Origin: Polaromonas sp.
GTDB lineage: Bacteria > Pseudomonadota > Gammaproteobacteria > Burkholderiales > Burkholderiaceae_C
NCBI GenBank assembly: GCA_030654695.1
Contig: JAURWY010000001.1
Location: 1-56,564, forward strand
Reading direction: 5' to 3'
DNA: 56,564 nt
Below the pieces are notes generated by a model. That model was given only the letters and a program-made list of their open reading frames with translations. It had not been told where the DNA came from and did not search any database. Below, piece after piece: positions 36,420-45,097 of this stretch. A program made the position numbers and the translations under genes. The number at the start of each line of letters is the position of its first letter. Within the stretch, counting starts at the first letter, position 1.

Positions 36420-38459
36420 ATGAAAAATTCTTTCAAGCGCCGCGCCGTGAGCGTGGCATCTTTGTCTTCTATCGTCTCTTGGGTCCTGTTGGGATCCTTG
36501 CCCGCAACCGTCTTGGCGCAAAGCGCTCCCCTGCGCCTGCAAGAGGTCACGGTCACGGGCAACCCTTTGGGTTCTAGCGATCTGATCGCGCCGGCCACGC
36601 AGCTGTCGGGCACCGAATTGCTGTTGCGCAGCAAAACCACTTTGGGTGAAACCCTCGACGGTCTGCCTGGCGTCAGCAGCACCTACTTTGGCCCTAACGC
36701 CAGCCGGCCCATCATCCGTGGGCTAGACGGAGACCGGATCCGCCTCTTGAACAACGGCGGCGGGTCGATGGACGTGTCGAACCTGAGTTACGACCACGCG
36801 GTCACGCTGGATCCGTTGAGCATTGAGCGCATTGAAGTGTTGCGTGGCCCCGGTGCGTTGCTGTACGGCGGCAGCGCTGTGGGCGGTGTGGTCAATGTGA
36901 TCGACAACCGGATTGCACGCGAGCCGCAGTTCGACGAAAAAGGCGGCGTCAGCGGCAAAGCGGACTTGAACTTCGCCACCGGCAATTCAGAGCGCGGTAA
37001 GGGCGTGCTGCTGGAGGCCGGCAACACGCGGTACCAGTTGCACGTGGATGCGTTTGACCGCAAGACCGGCGATGTCAGTGTGCCGATTGATCTGGAATGC
37101 ACCAAAGACGGAACCACTACACGTCGCAAAATTTGCAACTCGGCCAGTGACACCAATGGGCAAGCGTTGGGCGGGTCGCTGTTTTTTGACAATGGCTACT
37201 TGGGCGCTTCGGCCACTCGTTACAAAAGCACTTACGGCACGGTGGCAGAAGACGAGGTCACCATCGGCATGAAGTCCAACCGTTATGCGCTCGAAGGTGA
37301 GGTTCGCAATTTGGGCGGTTTCATCCAAAGTGTCAAGGGTCAGTACAGCCAGACGGACTACAACCACACCGAGTTTGAAGGTGCTGACGTTGGCACTGTT
37401 TTCAAAAACAAAGGAAGTGATTTGCGAGTTGAGGCACGCCACGCCAAGCGCGGTAATTTCGAGGGCGTGTTGGGTTTTCAGACCGAGAGCAACCGCTTTT
37501 CAGCCGATGGCGCAGAGGCCTTTGCGCCGCACAGCAAAACCGAGCAGACGGCGGTGTTTGCGTACGAAGAAATGGCCACCCGTTGGGGCAAGCTGAGTTT
37601 GGGCGGCAGGCTGGAGTCGGTGAGGGTCGAGTCCTTCGGTAGTCCTGATCCGACGATTGATCGCTTCTCCGTCGGTGGCAGGGAGTTCAAGACAGGCAGC
37701 TATGCCTTGGGCAGTTTGTGGAATGTGGCACCCGGTTGGAAACTCACTGGCAATCTGGCCTACACCGAGCGCGCGCCAAAAGACTATGAGTTGTTTGCCA
37801 ATGGTCCGCACCTAGCGACTGCTGCGTATGAAGTGGGCAACGCCAACTTGAACAAAGAGAAGTCTGGCAATCTGGATGTGGGTGCGGCTTGGAAGGCGGG
37901 CGCCAACCGTTTCAGCGTCAATGGCTACATGAGTCGTTTTCAGAACTACGTTGGGTTGAGCAGTACAGGCCTTGTGGAGGATGGCTTGCCGCTGTATCAA
38001 TACGAGCAAGTGCGCGCACGTTTCGTCGGCCTTGAGAGCAGCGGCAACGTCCGCCTGTTGCAAGGGGCTTCGACACTGGACTTGGCCTTGCGCGGCGATC
38101 TGGTGCGCGCTACCAATCAAGACAGTGGACAAGCGCTGCCGCGCATCGCGCCTTGGCGCGTCGGTTCGACCTTGTCGTGGGGCAGCGGGGCGTGGGGCGC
38201 CAACTTTGGCTTTGACCACTCGGGTGCGCAAACTCGGGTGCCGGCAACAGACCGCGCCACCGACGCTTACACCCTGTGGAATCTGGCCGGCACCTATCGC
38301 ATGCGGGCAGGTGCGGCCAGCTTGCTCTGGTTTGCGCGGCTCGATAACCTCACCAATCAGCTGGCCTACAGCGCGTCATCGGTGTTGACCACCACTGCTT
38401 TTCAGAAAGCCCCGATGCCCGGGCGCAGTTTGAAAGTCGGCTTGCAAGCTAGCTTTTAA
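36420..38459 (+). CDS. TonB-dependent receptor, ZnuD-like
   Basis: This 679-residue outer membrane receptor has a signal peptide ending near VLAQS (about residue 33). A plug domain follows with LQEVTVTGNPLG, GVSSTYFGPNASRPIIRGLDGDRIRLLNNG and SIERIEVLRGPGALLYGGSA. The 22-strand barrel ends in an aromatic residue (Phe). The plug and barrel look like ZnuD and related zinc receptors, and a cysteine pair in an extracellular loop (about 226 and 240) is also seen. The likely substrate is zinc or another metal. ATG 36420 is chosen over the earlier ATG at 36360. Confidence 0.85.
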   Translation: MKNSFKRRAVSVASLSSIVSWVLLGSLPATVLAQSAPLRLQEVTVTGNPLGSSDLIAPATQLSGTELLLRSKTTLGETLDGLPGVSSTYFGPNASRPIIRGLDGDRIRLLNNGGGSMDVSNLSYDHAVTLDPLSIERIEVLRGPGALLYGGSAVGGVVNVIDNRIAREPQFDEKGGVSGKADLNFATGNSERGKGVLLEAGNTRYQLHVDAFDRKTGDVSVPIDLECTKDGTTTRRKICNSASDTNGQALGGSLFFDNGYLGASATRYKSTYGTVAEDEVTIGMKSNRYALEGEVRNLGGFIQSVKGQYSQTDYNHTEFEGADVGTVFKNKGSDLRVEARHAKRGNFEGVLGFQTESNRFSADGAEAFAPHSKTEQTAVFAYEEMATRWGKLSLGGRLESVRVESFGSPDPTIDRFSVGGREFKTGSYALGSLWNVAPGWKLTGNLAYTERAPKDYELFANGPHLATAAYEVGNANLNKEKSGNLDVGAAWKAGANRFSVNGYMSRFQNYVGLSSTGLVEDGLPLYQYEQVRARFVGLESSGNVRLLQGASTLDLALRGDLVRATNQDSGQALPRIAPWRVGSTLSWGSGAWGANFGFDHSGAQTRVPATDRATDAYTLWNLAGTYRMRAGAASLLWFARLDNLTNQLAYSASSVLTTTAFQKAPMPGRSLKVGLQASF

Positions 38460-38473
38460 TCTTTAGAGCGTAG

Positions 38474-38506
38474 GCCTGACAAACCTCATCAGGGCGTTTG
38501 TCAGGC
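38474..38506. other. perfect 11-base stem-loop between converging genes
   Basis: GCCTGACAAAC (38474-38484) pairs with GTTTGTCAGGC (38496-38506) with an eleven-base loop. It lies between the TonB receptor and the convergent membrane gene, but neither strand has a T run after it. It may stop transcription with Rho or protect a 3' end. Confidence 0.55.
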
Positions 38507-38515
38507 ATGCCCCGC

Positions 38516-38962
38516 TTATTGTGAAATCTTGCGGGCTTCTTCGACCTGGTACTCAAAGTAGTGCTGAAAGCTGTAGGCCAGGCTGCCCATCATGGAGATC
38601 GCGCCCAATAGCAGGGCGACGATGATGGCCAGCATCGTCAGCCAGTTGGTTCGTCCCAACTCCGCATCGACGTCCGCTTCTGGGTTGAAGCGCGCGTTCC
38701 ATTTGTCAACTGGCATCAGGCCATAAAAGATGGCAGTTAACGCGCAACCGGCCATGGTGAAACCCAGCAGCGGTATCAGCAGCCAGCTCATTTGATCGTC
38801 GAGTCCGTATTGCTGCACGCGTTCAATGCCATAGATGCCGAGCGCCGTCGGAATCGGCAGCGCCCAGCCGAGCGTGTCAGACCAGCCGTGCAGGTAAAAG
38901 CGATGCAAACCCAAAGGGCCGCCGAGCAAGGTGATCCAAGTGGAGACGGTTTTGTTTTTCAT
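38516..38962 (-). CDS. TM2-like membrane protein
   Basis: This 148-residue protein opens with a TM2-type pattern, LLGGPLGLHRFYLHG (about 13-27), followed by three or four hydrophobic segments. TM2 domains are found in many bacteria and have no agreed function. ATG 38962 and ATG 38971 are both plausible. It lies 17 bases after the acetyltransferase gene on the same strand, so the two are probably one transcript. Confidence 0.78.
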   Translation of the reverse strand: MKNKTVSTWITLLGGPLGLHRFYLHGWSDTLGWALPIPTALGIYGIERVQQYGLDDQMSWLLIPLLGFTMAGCALTAIFYGLMPVDKWNARFNPEADVDAELGRTNWLTMLAIIVALLLGAISMMGSLAYSFQHYFEYQVEEARKISQ

Positions 38963-38979
38963 ACTTTTCATTCCAGCTA

Positions 38980-39513
38980 TTACACCCCAAGCGCTTGGGG
39001 TGGGCATTGGTTGCCAGCGCCCAAGACCTTTTCCATCAACACAACATCCAGCCAGCGGTCGAATTTCCAGCCGCAGGATGTGAGCACCCCGACCTGCGTG
39101 AAGCCCACACTGCGGTGCAGGCCGATGGATCCGGCATTGGCGGAATCACCGATGACTGCGATCAGTTTGCGGACCCCTGCGGCTTCGGCTTGCGCGGTGA
39201 GTTCGGTCAGCAAGGCGCGCCCGAGACCGCGACGCTGTGCCTCGGGCAACAAATAAATCGAATCTTCGGCTGAATAGCGGTACGCCGGTCTGGCTTTGAA
39301 CCAGTTGCAGTAGGCAAAGCCAATTATTTCCCCGGCATCTTCAGCCACCAGGTACGGCAACTGTTTGGCCAGCACGTCGTCACGCCTGGCCGTCATCTCA
39401 GCCAGCGTGGGTGGCTCGGTTTCAAAGGTGCCAGTGCCGTGCAGCACTTGTTGGGCATAAATAGCCGTGATGGCGGCAAGATCTGCCGGGCGGCTGGGAC
39501 GTATCAGGGGCAT
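38980..39513 (-). CDS. GNAT family N-acetyltransferase (phosphinothricin acetyltransferase-like)
   Basis: This 177-residue enzyme opens with IRPSRPADLAAITAIY and has YRYSAEDSIYLLPEAQRRGLGRALL near 83, with the acetyl-CoA loop RRGLGRA. The C-terminal SIGLHRSVGFTQVG is typical of the Pat/Bar/MddA group, which acetylates methionine derivatives such as methionine sulfone and phosphinothricin. The natural substrate is not certain. Confidence 0.87.
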   Translation of the reverse strand: MPLIRPSRPADLAAITAIYAQQVLHGTGTFETEPPTLAEMTARRDDVLAKQLPYLVAEDAGEIIGFAYCNWFKARPAYRYSAEDSIYLLPEAQRRGLGRALLTELTAQAEAAGVRKLIAVIGDSANAGSIGLHRSVGFTQVGVLTSCGWKFDRWLDVVLMEKVLGAGNQCPPQALGV

Positions 39514-39574
39514 ATCAATGGCATATGAATGGAATGGTGTGTCGAGCAGGTGGCGCTAAGGCAAGGTCTCGGGC

Positions 39575-39580
39575 TATAAT
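39575..39580 (+). promoter_or_regulatory. -10 box of the rpsP operon
   Basis: A consensus TATAAT preceded by GGGC lies 111 bases before rpsP. No good -35 box is seen at the usual distance, so the promoter may depend on an extended -10 or an activator. A leader of about 105 bases results. Confidence 0.6.
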
Positions 39581-39690
39581 CTGCGGCTTTGCAGCAATTC
39601 GCTGGCCGGGTGGCCATGTCGTGTGTCTCAAGCGCTGCAAGTACATGTTGGGGTGACGATTTTGTTGCTCCACCACCCGAAGGATAAATC

Positions 39691-39942
39691 ATGGTCGTCA
39701 TCCGACTCTCACGCGGCGGTTCCAAGCATCGTCCTTTCTTCAACATCGTTGTGGCAGACAAACGCGTTCGCCGCGATGGTCGCTTCATCGAGCGTATTGG
39801 TTTTTACAACCCACTCGCCCGTGGCGGTGAAGAAGCTTTGCGTATCGAACAAGACCGTCTGACTCATTGGCTGGGCGTTGGCGCACAAGCCTCCGACACA
39901 GTCGAGCGTCTGGTCAAGCAGGGCGCCGCCAAGGCTGCCTGA
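39691..39942 (+). CDS. rpsP: 30S ribosomal protein S16
   Basis: This 83-residue protein begins [17 protein letters not shown] and has the S16 segments [23 protein letters not shown] and [15 protein letters not shown]. It binds 16S rRNA early in small subunit assembly. It leads the conserved operon rpsP-rimM-trmD-rplS. Confidence 0.98.
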   Translation: MVVIRLSRGGSKHRPFFNIVVADKRVRRDGRFIERIGFYNPLARGGEEALRIEQDRLTHWLGVGAQASDTVERLVKQGAAKAA

Positions 39943-39981
39943 ACAGGAACCGCGGTCAACGCATGAGACAGAGTCAGCAGC

Positions 39982-40584
39982 ATGGTCACTGAAAGCCTTA
40001 CCGGCCTGAAGCCAGCCGCCCTGCCTGATGATGCGATTGAGGTTGGCCGTGTTCTTGACGCTTGGGGCGTGAAGGGCTGGGTCAAAGTGCTTCCGCACAG
40101 CGCCGAGCCCGAGGCCTTGTTTGCTGCCAAAGATTGGCTCTTGCAAGCGCCTGAAGCCAAGTTCCGTCCTGGGTTTTCAGTTTTTTCCGGCACCGTCGCC
40201 ATCACGCTGGACGAGTGCAAGGTGCATTCCAATACCGTGGTCGCCAAGATCGCCGGTATTGATGATCGAAATCTCGCTGAAGCTTTGCGTGGTGCGCGTA
40301 TTTTCTTGCCGCGCAGCAGCTTTCCAAGCGCCTCCAAAGATGAATATTACTGGGTCGATTTGATCGGCCTGGATGTCGTGAACCGCGAAGGCGTGAGCCT
40401 TGGCGCTGTGCGCGACCTCATGACCACCGGCCCGCATTCGGTGCTGTGTGTGGAATACCAAGCCGTCGCTGAAGACGGCACAGAAGCCGCCGCCGAGCGC
40501 ATGATTCCTTTCGTCGCGGCCTACGTCGACGGCGTGGACATCCCCGGCAAACGCATCACCGTGGACTGGCAACCCGACTACTGA
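39982..40584 (+). CDS. rimM: ribosome maturation factor RimM
   Basis: RimM helps mature the head of the 30S subunit and binds S19. The 200-residue sequence has the N-terminal domain with IEVGRVLDAWGVKGWVKVLP and a PRC-barrel C-terminal part with EYYWVDLIGLDVVN and PFVAAYVDGVD. It is the second gene of the operon, 39 bases after rpsP. Confidence 0.96.
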   Translation: MVTESLTGLKPAALPDDAIEVGRVLDAWGVKGWVKVLPHSAEPEALFAAKDWLLQAPEAKFRPGFSVFSGTVAITLDECKVHSNTVVAKIAGIDDRNLAEALRGARIFLPRSSFPSASKDEYYWVDLIGLDVVNREGVSLGAVRDLMTTGPHSVLCVEYQAVAEDGTEAAAERMIPFVAAYVDGVDIPGKRITVDWQPDY

Positions 40585-40610
40585 AGTCAGCCAGCAGTTG
40601 AAACACCTGC

Positions 40611-41390
40611 ATGCGTTTTGACGTCATCACCCTTTTCCCTGAGCTGTTTGCGCCTTTTTTGAGCACTGGCGTGACACGCCGTGCCTACGAATCTGGCCAA
40701 GTGCAGGTGCGGCTCTGGAACCCCCGAGATTTTTCTGAAGGCAGCTATCGCCGTGTCGACGACCGGCCATTTGGCGGTGGTCCCGGCATGGTCATGATGG
40801 CTGAGCCGCTGGCGCTGTGCTTGGAGGCGATTCGGGCTGAACGCGCGGTGACTGAAAACGCACCGGTGCCGGTCGTTTTGTTCTCCCCGATAGGCCAGCC
40901 ACTCAATCACAGCTTGGTTGAAGACTGGGCAGATTCTGCGGGCGCGGTGCTGCTGTGCGGCCGCTACGAAGGCGTGGATCAGCGCTTCATTGACGCGCAT
41001 GTGGATTGCCAGATCAGCCTAGGCGACTTTGTGTTGTCTGGCGGTGAGATTGCGGCGATGGCTTTAATCGACGCCGTGACCCGACTGCAGCCCGGCGTGT
41101 TGAATGACGAAGGCAGCCATCAGCTGGACAGTTTTAACCCGGCGCTCGACGGTTTGCTCGATTGTCCGGCCTACACCCGGCCTGAAAGCTGGCGCGGTAT
41201 GTCGGTGCCGGCTGAGATGTTGTCGGGCCACCATGCCGAGATTGAGCGCTGGCGGCGCGAACAGCGGCTGGCCTTGACGTTGCTGCGGCGCCCGGAACTG
41301 TTGGATGCAGCCCGTGCCAATGGTCGATTAACACCGCGCGACGAGGCTTTTTTGGCAGCCAAGGCTGCAGATATTTCGCCCAAACCGTAA
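40611..41390 (+). CDS. trmD: tRNA (guanine-N1)-methyltransferase TrmD
   Basis: TrmD makes m1G37 in tRNAs reading CNN codons and prevents frameshifting. The 259-residue sequence has the SPOUT knot segments [26 protein letters not shown] and [14 protein letters not shown], followed by [11 protein letters not shown]. It is the third gene of the operon, 26 bases after rimM. Confidence 0.97.
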   Translation: MRFDVITLFPELFAPFLSTGVTRRAYESGQVQVRLWNPRDFSEGSYRRVDDRPFGGGPGMVMMAEPLALCLEAIRAERAVTENAPVPVVLFSPIGQPLNHSLVEDWADSAGAVLLCGRYEGVDQRFIDAHVDCQISLGDFVLSGGEIAAMALIDAVTRLQPGVLNDEGSHQLDSFNPALDGLLDCPAYTRPESWRGMSVPAEMLSGHHAEIERWRREQRLALTLLRRPELLDAARANGRLTPRDEAFLAAKAADISPKP

Positions 41391-41395
41391 TTGGC

Positions 41396-41401
41396 TATAA
41401 T
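41396..41401 (+). promoter_or_regulatory. possible internal -10 box before rplS
   Basis: A TATAAT with GGC in front lies six bases after the trmD stop and 138 bases before rplS. The surrounding pattern GGCTATAATC matches that at 39571. It would give rplS its own transcript with a long leader. No clear -35 is present. Confidence 0.5.
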
Positions 41402-41538
41402 CGTGGGCTTTTCGGTCCTCTGGCGGCCACTGCAACCACGTGATGACATGTTCAATCTTGACTTGTTTCATTGCTCCCTGGATTTGCGGGCTTTAGCGTA
41501 GCGCGTGCATGAACGAAAAATAAGCCTGATGGAATTTT

Positions 41539-41925
41539 ATGAATCTGATCGCAATCCTTGAGCAAGAAGAAATTGCTCGCCTGAACAAGACCATTCCTGT
41601 TTATGCCCCTGGTGACACCGTCATCGTGAGCGTGAACGTGGTTGAGGGCACCCGTAAGCGTCTGCAGGCGTTCGAAGGTGTTGTGATTGCCAAGCGCAAT
41701 CGCGGCCTGAACTCCAGCTTCATCGTGCGCAAGATCTCCAATGGCGAAGGCGTCGAGCGGACTTTCCAGCTCTACAGCCCGCTGATTGCCAAGATCGAAG
41801 TCAAGCGCCGTGGTGATGTGCGTCGTGCCAAGCTGTACTACCTGCGTAGCCGCAGCGGCAAGTCTGCTCGTATCAAGGAAAAGCTGGGCGCCCGTAAAGT
41901 GGTGGCTCCAGTCGCCGCCGCTTAA
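41539..41925 (+). CDS. rplS: 50S ribosomal protein L19
   Basis: This 128-residue protein has [39 protein letters not shown] and [14 protein letters not shown], all diagnostic of L19, which sits at the 30S-50S interface. It is separated from trmD by 148 bases, unusually far within this operon. Confidence 0.98.
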   Translation: MNLIAILEQEEIARLNKTIPVYAPGDTVIVSVNVVEGTRKRLQAFEGVVIAKRNRGLNSSFIVRKISNGEGVERTFQLYSPLIAKIEVKRRGDVRRAKLYYLRSRSGKSARIKEKLGARKVVAPVAAA

Positions 41926-41948
41926 GGTACCCGGACCTGAGTCCTTTG

Positions 41949-41977
41949 AAAAGCCGCTCCGAGGAGCGGCTTTTTTT
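41949..41977 (+). terminator. intrinsic terminator of the rpsP operon
   Basis: AAAAGCCGCTCC and GGAGCGGCTTTT form a strong GC-rich hairpin followed by a run of seven T. It lies 23 bases beyond the rplS stop. Confidence 0.92.
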
Positions 41978-42003
41978 ATGGGTTTGTTTTAAAGCCATTC
42001 ACG

Positions 42004-42699
42004 ATGACGATCACCCGCCCCTTGCCGATCTTTGATCCGCGAATCGTTCCTGTGCTGAGCGTCGATACGCATCTGCCTGATGTGCCGCTGCGCCATCTCA
42101 CGCCGGAGGCCTTACGCCACCGGTTTTTGGCGCCACCGGTGTGGACGCCTGAACGCAACACCGAAAAGAAATTCGGTGACCGCGTGCCGGCCTTGGCGGC
42201 GGTGTTGATCCCGTTGGTCATGCGTGATGAGCTGATGCTGCTGTTGACGGAGCGTGGCAAGAACTTGTCGACGCATTCCGGACAAATTGCATTCCCGGGT
42301 GGCCGCACGGATGATTCCGACACGGATGCGGTGCACACCGCCTTGCGCGAGGCGGATGAAGAAATCGGTTTGCCAAGCGGTCACGTGGAAGTCTTGGGGA
42401 CGTTGCCGACCTACGTCACGGGGTCGGCTTTCATCATCACGCCGGTGGTGGCATTGGTTCAACCGGGGTTTCAGTTGCAGCCCAATCCGGCGGAAGTCGC
42501 CGATGTTTTTGAGGTGCCTCTGCGCTTTCTGATGAACCCCGCCAATCACCGCCGGCATGTCTTCGAGTTCGAGGGTGCGCAGCGCGAATGGATTTCCATG
42601 CCTTACACCAGCGACATGCCTGATCTGCAGAAGGAGCGTTATATCTGGGGCGCGACGGCGGCCATGCTGCGTAATTTTTATCGGTTTTTGGCCGCATGA
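42004..42699 (+). CDS. CoA pyrophosphatase (Nudix hydrolase, NudL-like)
   Basis: This 231-residue protein has the NudL/UPF0035 signature LLLTERGKNLSTHSGQIAFPGG near 78, directly before the Nudix box GGRTDDSDTDAVHTALREADEEIGL (two pieces). This group cleaves CoA or its derivatives at the pyrophosphate. The N-terminal 60 residues are Arg/Pro-rich and of no known domain. It is the first gene after the rplS terminator. Confidence 0.88.
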   Translation: MTITRPLPIFDPRIVPVLSVDTHLPDVPLRHLTPEALRHRFLAPPVWTPERNTEKKFGDRVPALAAVLIPLVMRDELMLLLTERGKNLSTHSGQIAFPGGRTDDSDTDAVHTALREADEEIGLPSGHVEVLGTLPTYVTGSAFIITPVVALVQPGFQLQPNPAEVADVFEVPLRFLMNPANHRRHVFEFEGAQREWISMPYTSDMPDLQKERYIWGATAAMLRNFYRFLAA

Positions 42700-42736
42700 G
42701 TTTGTAGATTTTGCAGCTGGGCCGTTATGATTTGAT

Positions 42737-43738
42737 ATGAGCTTTTTTGCCGTCTTGTTTGCCCTCCTGTTTGAACAGGCCCGGCCACTCGCCCGTGGCA
42801 ACGCTATTCATGCGGGCTTTCGCACTTGGTCGCGCTGGTCCAGTCGCAACTTGGATGCCGGGCGGACGCACCATGGTTGGCTGGTCTGGTCTGTCACTGT
42901 TTTAGGCCCTGTCTTACTGGCCTTTGCCATTCACTGGTTGCTGTGGAGTGTTCACGGCTTGCTGGCTTTTGCCTGGAGCGTGTTGGTGCTCTACATGACC
43001 CTGGGTTTTCGCCAATTCAGCCACCATTTCACAGCCATTCGCGACGCCCTTGAAGTTGGCGACGAAGACAGCGCCCGCGAGTTGCTGGCTGATTGGCAAC
43101 AGGTCGATGCGACTGAGCTGCCGCGCAGTGAAATCGTGCGCCACGTGATCGAGCATTCTGTTCTCGCGGCGCATCGTCATGTGTTTGGTGTGCTCAGCTG
43201 GTTCTCTGTGCTGGCGGCATTTGGTCTCGGCCCAGCCGGTGCCGTGCTGTACCGGATGAGCGAATTCGTCTCCCGCTACTGGGCTGACAAGCAGCGTTTG
43301 GCAGAGGAGGGCGGGAGCCCGGCGCTGCAGCAAGCCGCTCAATTGGCGTGGGGCGTGATTGACTTTGTACCCGCTCGGTTGACGGCGGTTGGCTTTGCGG
43401 TGGTGGGTAGTTTTGAAGACGCCATCGACAGCTGGCGCAACTACACGCAAGGGTTTTCAGCAGGCTCAATGGCCGCCTCAGAAAACCGAAACGACGGCGT
43501 GGTGCTGGCCGCCACGGCTGGCGCTGTGAACGTGCGGCTGGGCGGCAATGCCTTAAAAACAGCGGTCAAATCCTTCACCGCAGGTGTGGACAGTGCCGAG
43601 CCATTGGCAACGCAGGCGACCCCGGGCCGTGAGCCTGAGTTGGCGCATTTGCGCAGCGTGGTCGGGCTGGTCTGGCGTTGCGTCGTGTTGTGGATGGTGC
43701 TGCTGGCGCTGTTGACGCTGGCGCGCTTGCTGGGCTGA
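42737..43738 (+). CDS. CobD/CbiB family membrane protein
   Basis: This 333-residue inner membrane protein begins MSFFAVLFALLFEQARPLARGN and has four or five hydrophobic segments with a cytosolic loop. Betaproteobacteria carry such CobD/CbiB-like or AmpE-like proteins outside cobalamin clusters. No other cob genes are nearby, so a cobalamin role is doubtful. It is 37 bases after the Nudix gene and convergent with rsgA. Confidence 0.82.
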   Translation: MSFFAVLFALLFEQARPLARGNAIHAGFRTWSRWSSRNLDAGRTHHGWLVWSVTVLGPVLLAFAIHWLLWSVHGLLAFAWSVLVLYMTLGFRQFSHHFTAIRDALEVGDEDSARELLADWQQVDATELPRSEIVRHVIEHSVLAAHRHVFGVLSWFSVLAAFGLGPAGAVLYRMSEFVSRYWADKQRLAEEGGSPALQQAAQLAWGVIDFVPARLTAVGFAVVGSFEDAIDSWRNYTQGFSAGSMAASENRNDGVVLAATAGAVNVRLGGNALKTAVKSFTAGVDSAEPLATQATPGREPELAHLRSVVGLVWRCVVLWMVLLALLTLARLLG

Positions 43739-43772
43739 GGCCTGTCTTTTCTCGACAGTCCCCCTTAGCCGC

Positions 43773-43797
43773 TTTGAATCGCTATTTTTTGAATCGC
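43773..43797. repeat. short direct repeat TTTGAATCGC
   Basis: TTTGAATCGC occurs at 43773-43782 and again at 43788-43797, each followed by a T-rich run. The second half of the unit also allows CGCTATT to pair with AATAGCG at 43805-43811. It lies between the CobD-like gene and the rsgA stop and may act in 3' end formation. Confidence 0.4.
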
Positions 43798-43802
43798 AAT
43801 TT

Positions 43803-44783
43803 TTAATAGCGCGTCTCAGACAGTTCCGCAAACAAGTCACCATACAGCCGGTAGCGACTGGCGCTGATGCTGCTTGGTTTGTCCGTGCTTTTCAGCTCGT
43901 TGATGACCCCGCAACCCGGCTCATGCAGGTGCGTGCAGTTGTAGAATTTGCAGTTCTGTGCGTGCTCTTTGATGTCCGGCATGTAAGCGGCCAGATGCAT
44001 CGGTTCGATGTGGTGCAGACCAAATTCCTGAAAACCTGGTGAGTCAATCAGCGCTGTGCTTCTGTCTGCATCGATCCAGTACAGCGTGGTGCTGGTGGTC
44101 GTGTGTTTGCCGGAGTTCAGCGCCTGTGAAATTTCGGCCGTCAGGACTTGGGCATGCGGTATCAACAGATTGGTCAAGCTGCTTTTGCCGGCGCCCGAGG
44201 GGCCGAGCACCAATGTTTTTTTGCCTTGCATCAGTGGCATCAGCGACAACACAGACGTTTGCGTTTCGTCATCTGCGGCCTTCGGCTTGATCGCCAGCGA
44301 AAGCATTTGGTAACCCATGGCGCGGTAGGGTGCCAGCTTGATCCAGGCGCGACCAAAGGGTTCGGCCAGATCGCTTTTGTTCAACGCAATGATCGGACGG
44401 ATGCCTGCGGCTTCAGCGGCAATCAGTGCGCGTGTCAACTGATTTTCCGAGAACTCCGGCTCGGCAGCCATGAGGATCAACACTTGGTCAAGATTGGCGG
44501 CGAAGGACTTGGTACGCATTTCGTCCTGCCGGTAGAACAGGTTGTCACGGGGCTCGACTTTTTCAATCGTGCCTTCGTCTTCGGAGGGCAGCCAGCGCAC
44601 GCGGTCGCCGACCACCGCTTGACTTTTTTTACCGCGAGGGTGGCAGATCACGCGCTCACCGTTGTCTTTTTCAACCAGCACGTGACGGCCGAACCCGGCC
44701 ACCACCAAGCCGGCTTCCGTGCCCGAGACGGCGGGCCGGGCAATGCCAGCCGATTTAGGGGTCTGTTTCCCTGCGTGTTTCAA
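43803..44783 (-). CDS. rsgA: ribosome small subunit-dependent GTPase RsgA
   Basis: RsgA is a circularly permuted GTPase that helps late 30S maturation. The 326-residue protein has an N-terminal OB domain, ALNKSDL (G4) before LVLGPSGAGKSSL (G1), the switch IDSPGFQEFGL, and a C-terminal zinc knuckle with Cys, Cys, His and Cys (NCKFYNCTHLHEPGC). Its start overlaps the stop of the pterin dehydratase gene by four bases (ATGA). Confidence 0.95.
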   Translation of the reverse strand: MKHAGKQTPKSAGIARPAVSGTEAGLVVAGFGRHVLVEKDNGERVICHPRGKKSQAVVGDRVRWLPSEDEGTIEKVEPRDNLFYRQDEMRTKSFAANLDQVLILMAAEPEFSENQLTRALIAAEAAGIRPIIALNKSDLAEPFGRAWIKLAPYRAMGYQMLSLAIKPKAADDETQTSVLSLMPLMQGKKTLVLGPSGAGKSSLTNLLIPHAQVLTAEISQALNSGKHTTTSTTLYWIDADRSTALIDSPGFQEFGLHHIEPMHLAAYMPDIKEHAQNCKFYNCTHLHEPGCGVINELKSTDKPSSISASRYRLYGDLFAELSETRY

Positions 44784-45097
44784 GCCAGCAAGGCGTCAAC
44801 CTTGGACGCGCAAAGAAAGTCACTGGCTGAAATCCCATTCACATCGTGCGTGTTGAAACGCACTGTGCATTGGCTGGAACTCACCGCCAAATCCGGATGG
44901 TGATTTTCGGCATTGGCGATGAAAGCCACGGCGTTGACGAAGCCGATGCTGTGGTGAAAATCTTTGAAGCGAAAGCTTTTCTCAAGCGCGCCATCGATCA
45001 GGCGCCAGCCCAGCGGCTGCTCGCCATTGAGTTGGCTCAACTGGCTGACGATCTCAGTGGCGCTGAGGGCGCGGCGTGGAGCTGCAGACGGGCTCAC
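44780..45097 (-). CDS. 4a-hydroxytetrahydrobiopterin dehydratase
   Basis: This 105-residue protein has the pterin-4-alpha-carbinolamine dehydratase core: FKDFHHSIGFVNAVAFIANAENHHPDL, with the His-His-Pro motif, then THDVNGIS. It recycles the oxidised pterin cofactor of aromatic amino acid hydroxylases. No phenylalanine hydroxylase gene is in view. It is joined to both neighbours by four-base overlaps, so it lies in the middle of a tightly coupled three-gene operon. Confidence 0.9.
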   Translation of the reverse strand: MSPSAAPRRALSATEIVSQLSQLNGEQPLGWRLIDGALEKSFRFKDFHHSIGFVNAVAFIANAENHHPDLAVSSSQCTVRFNTHDVNGISASDFLCASKVDALLA

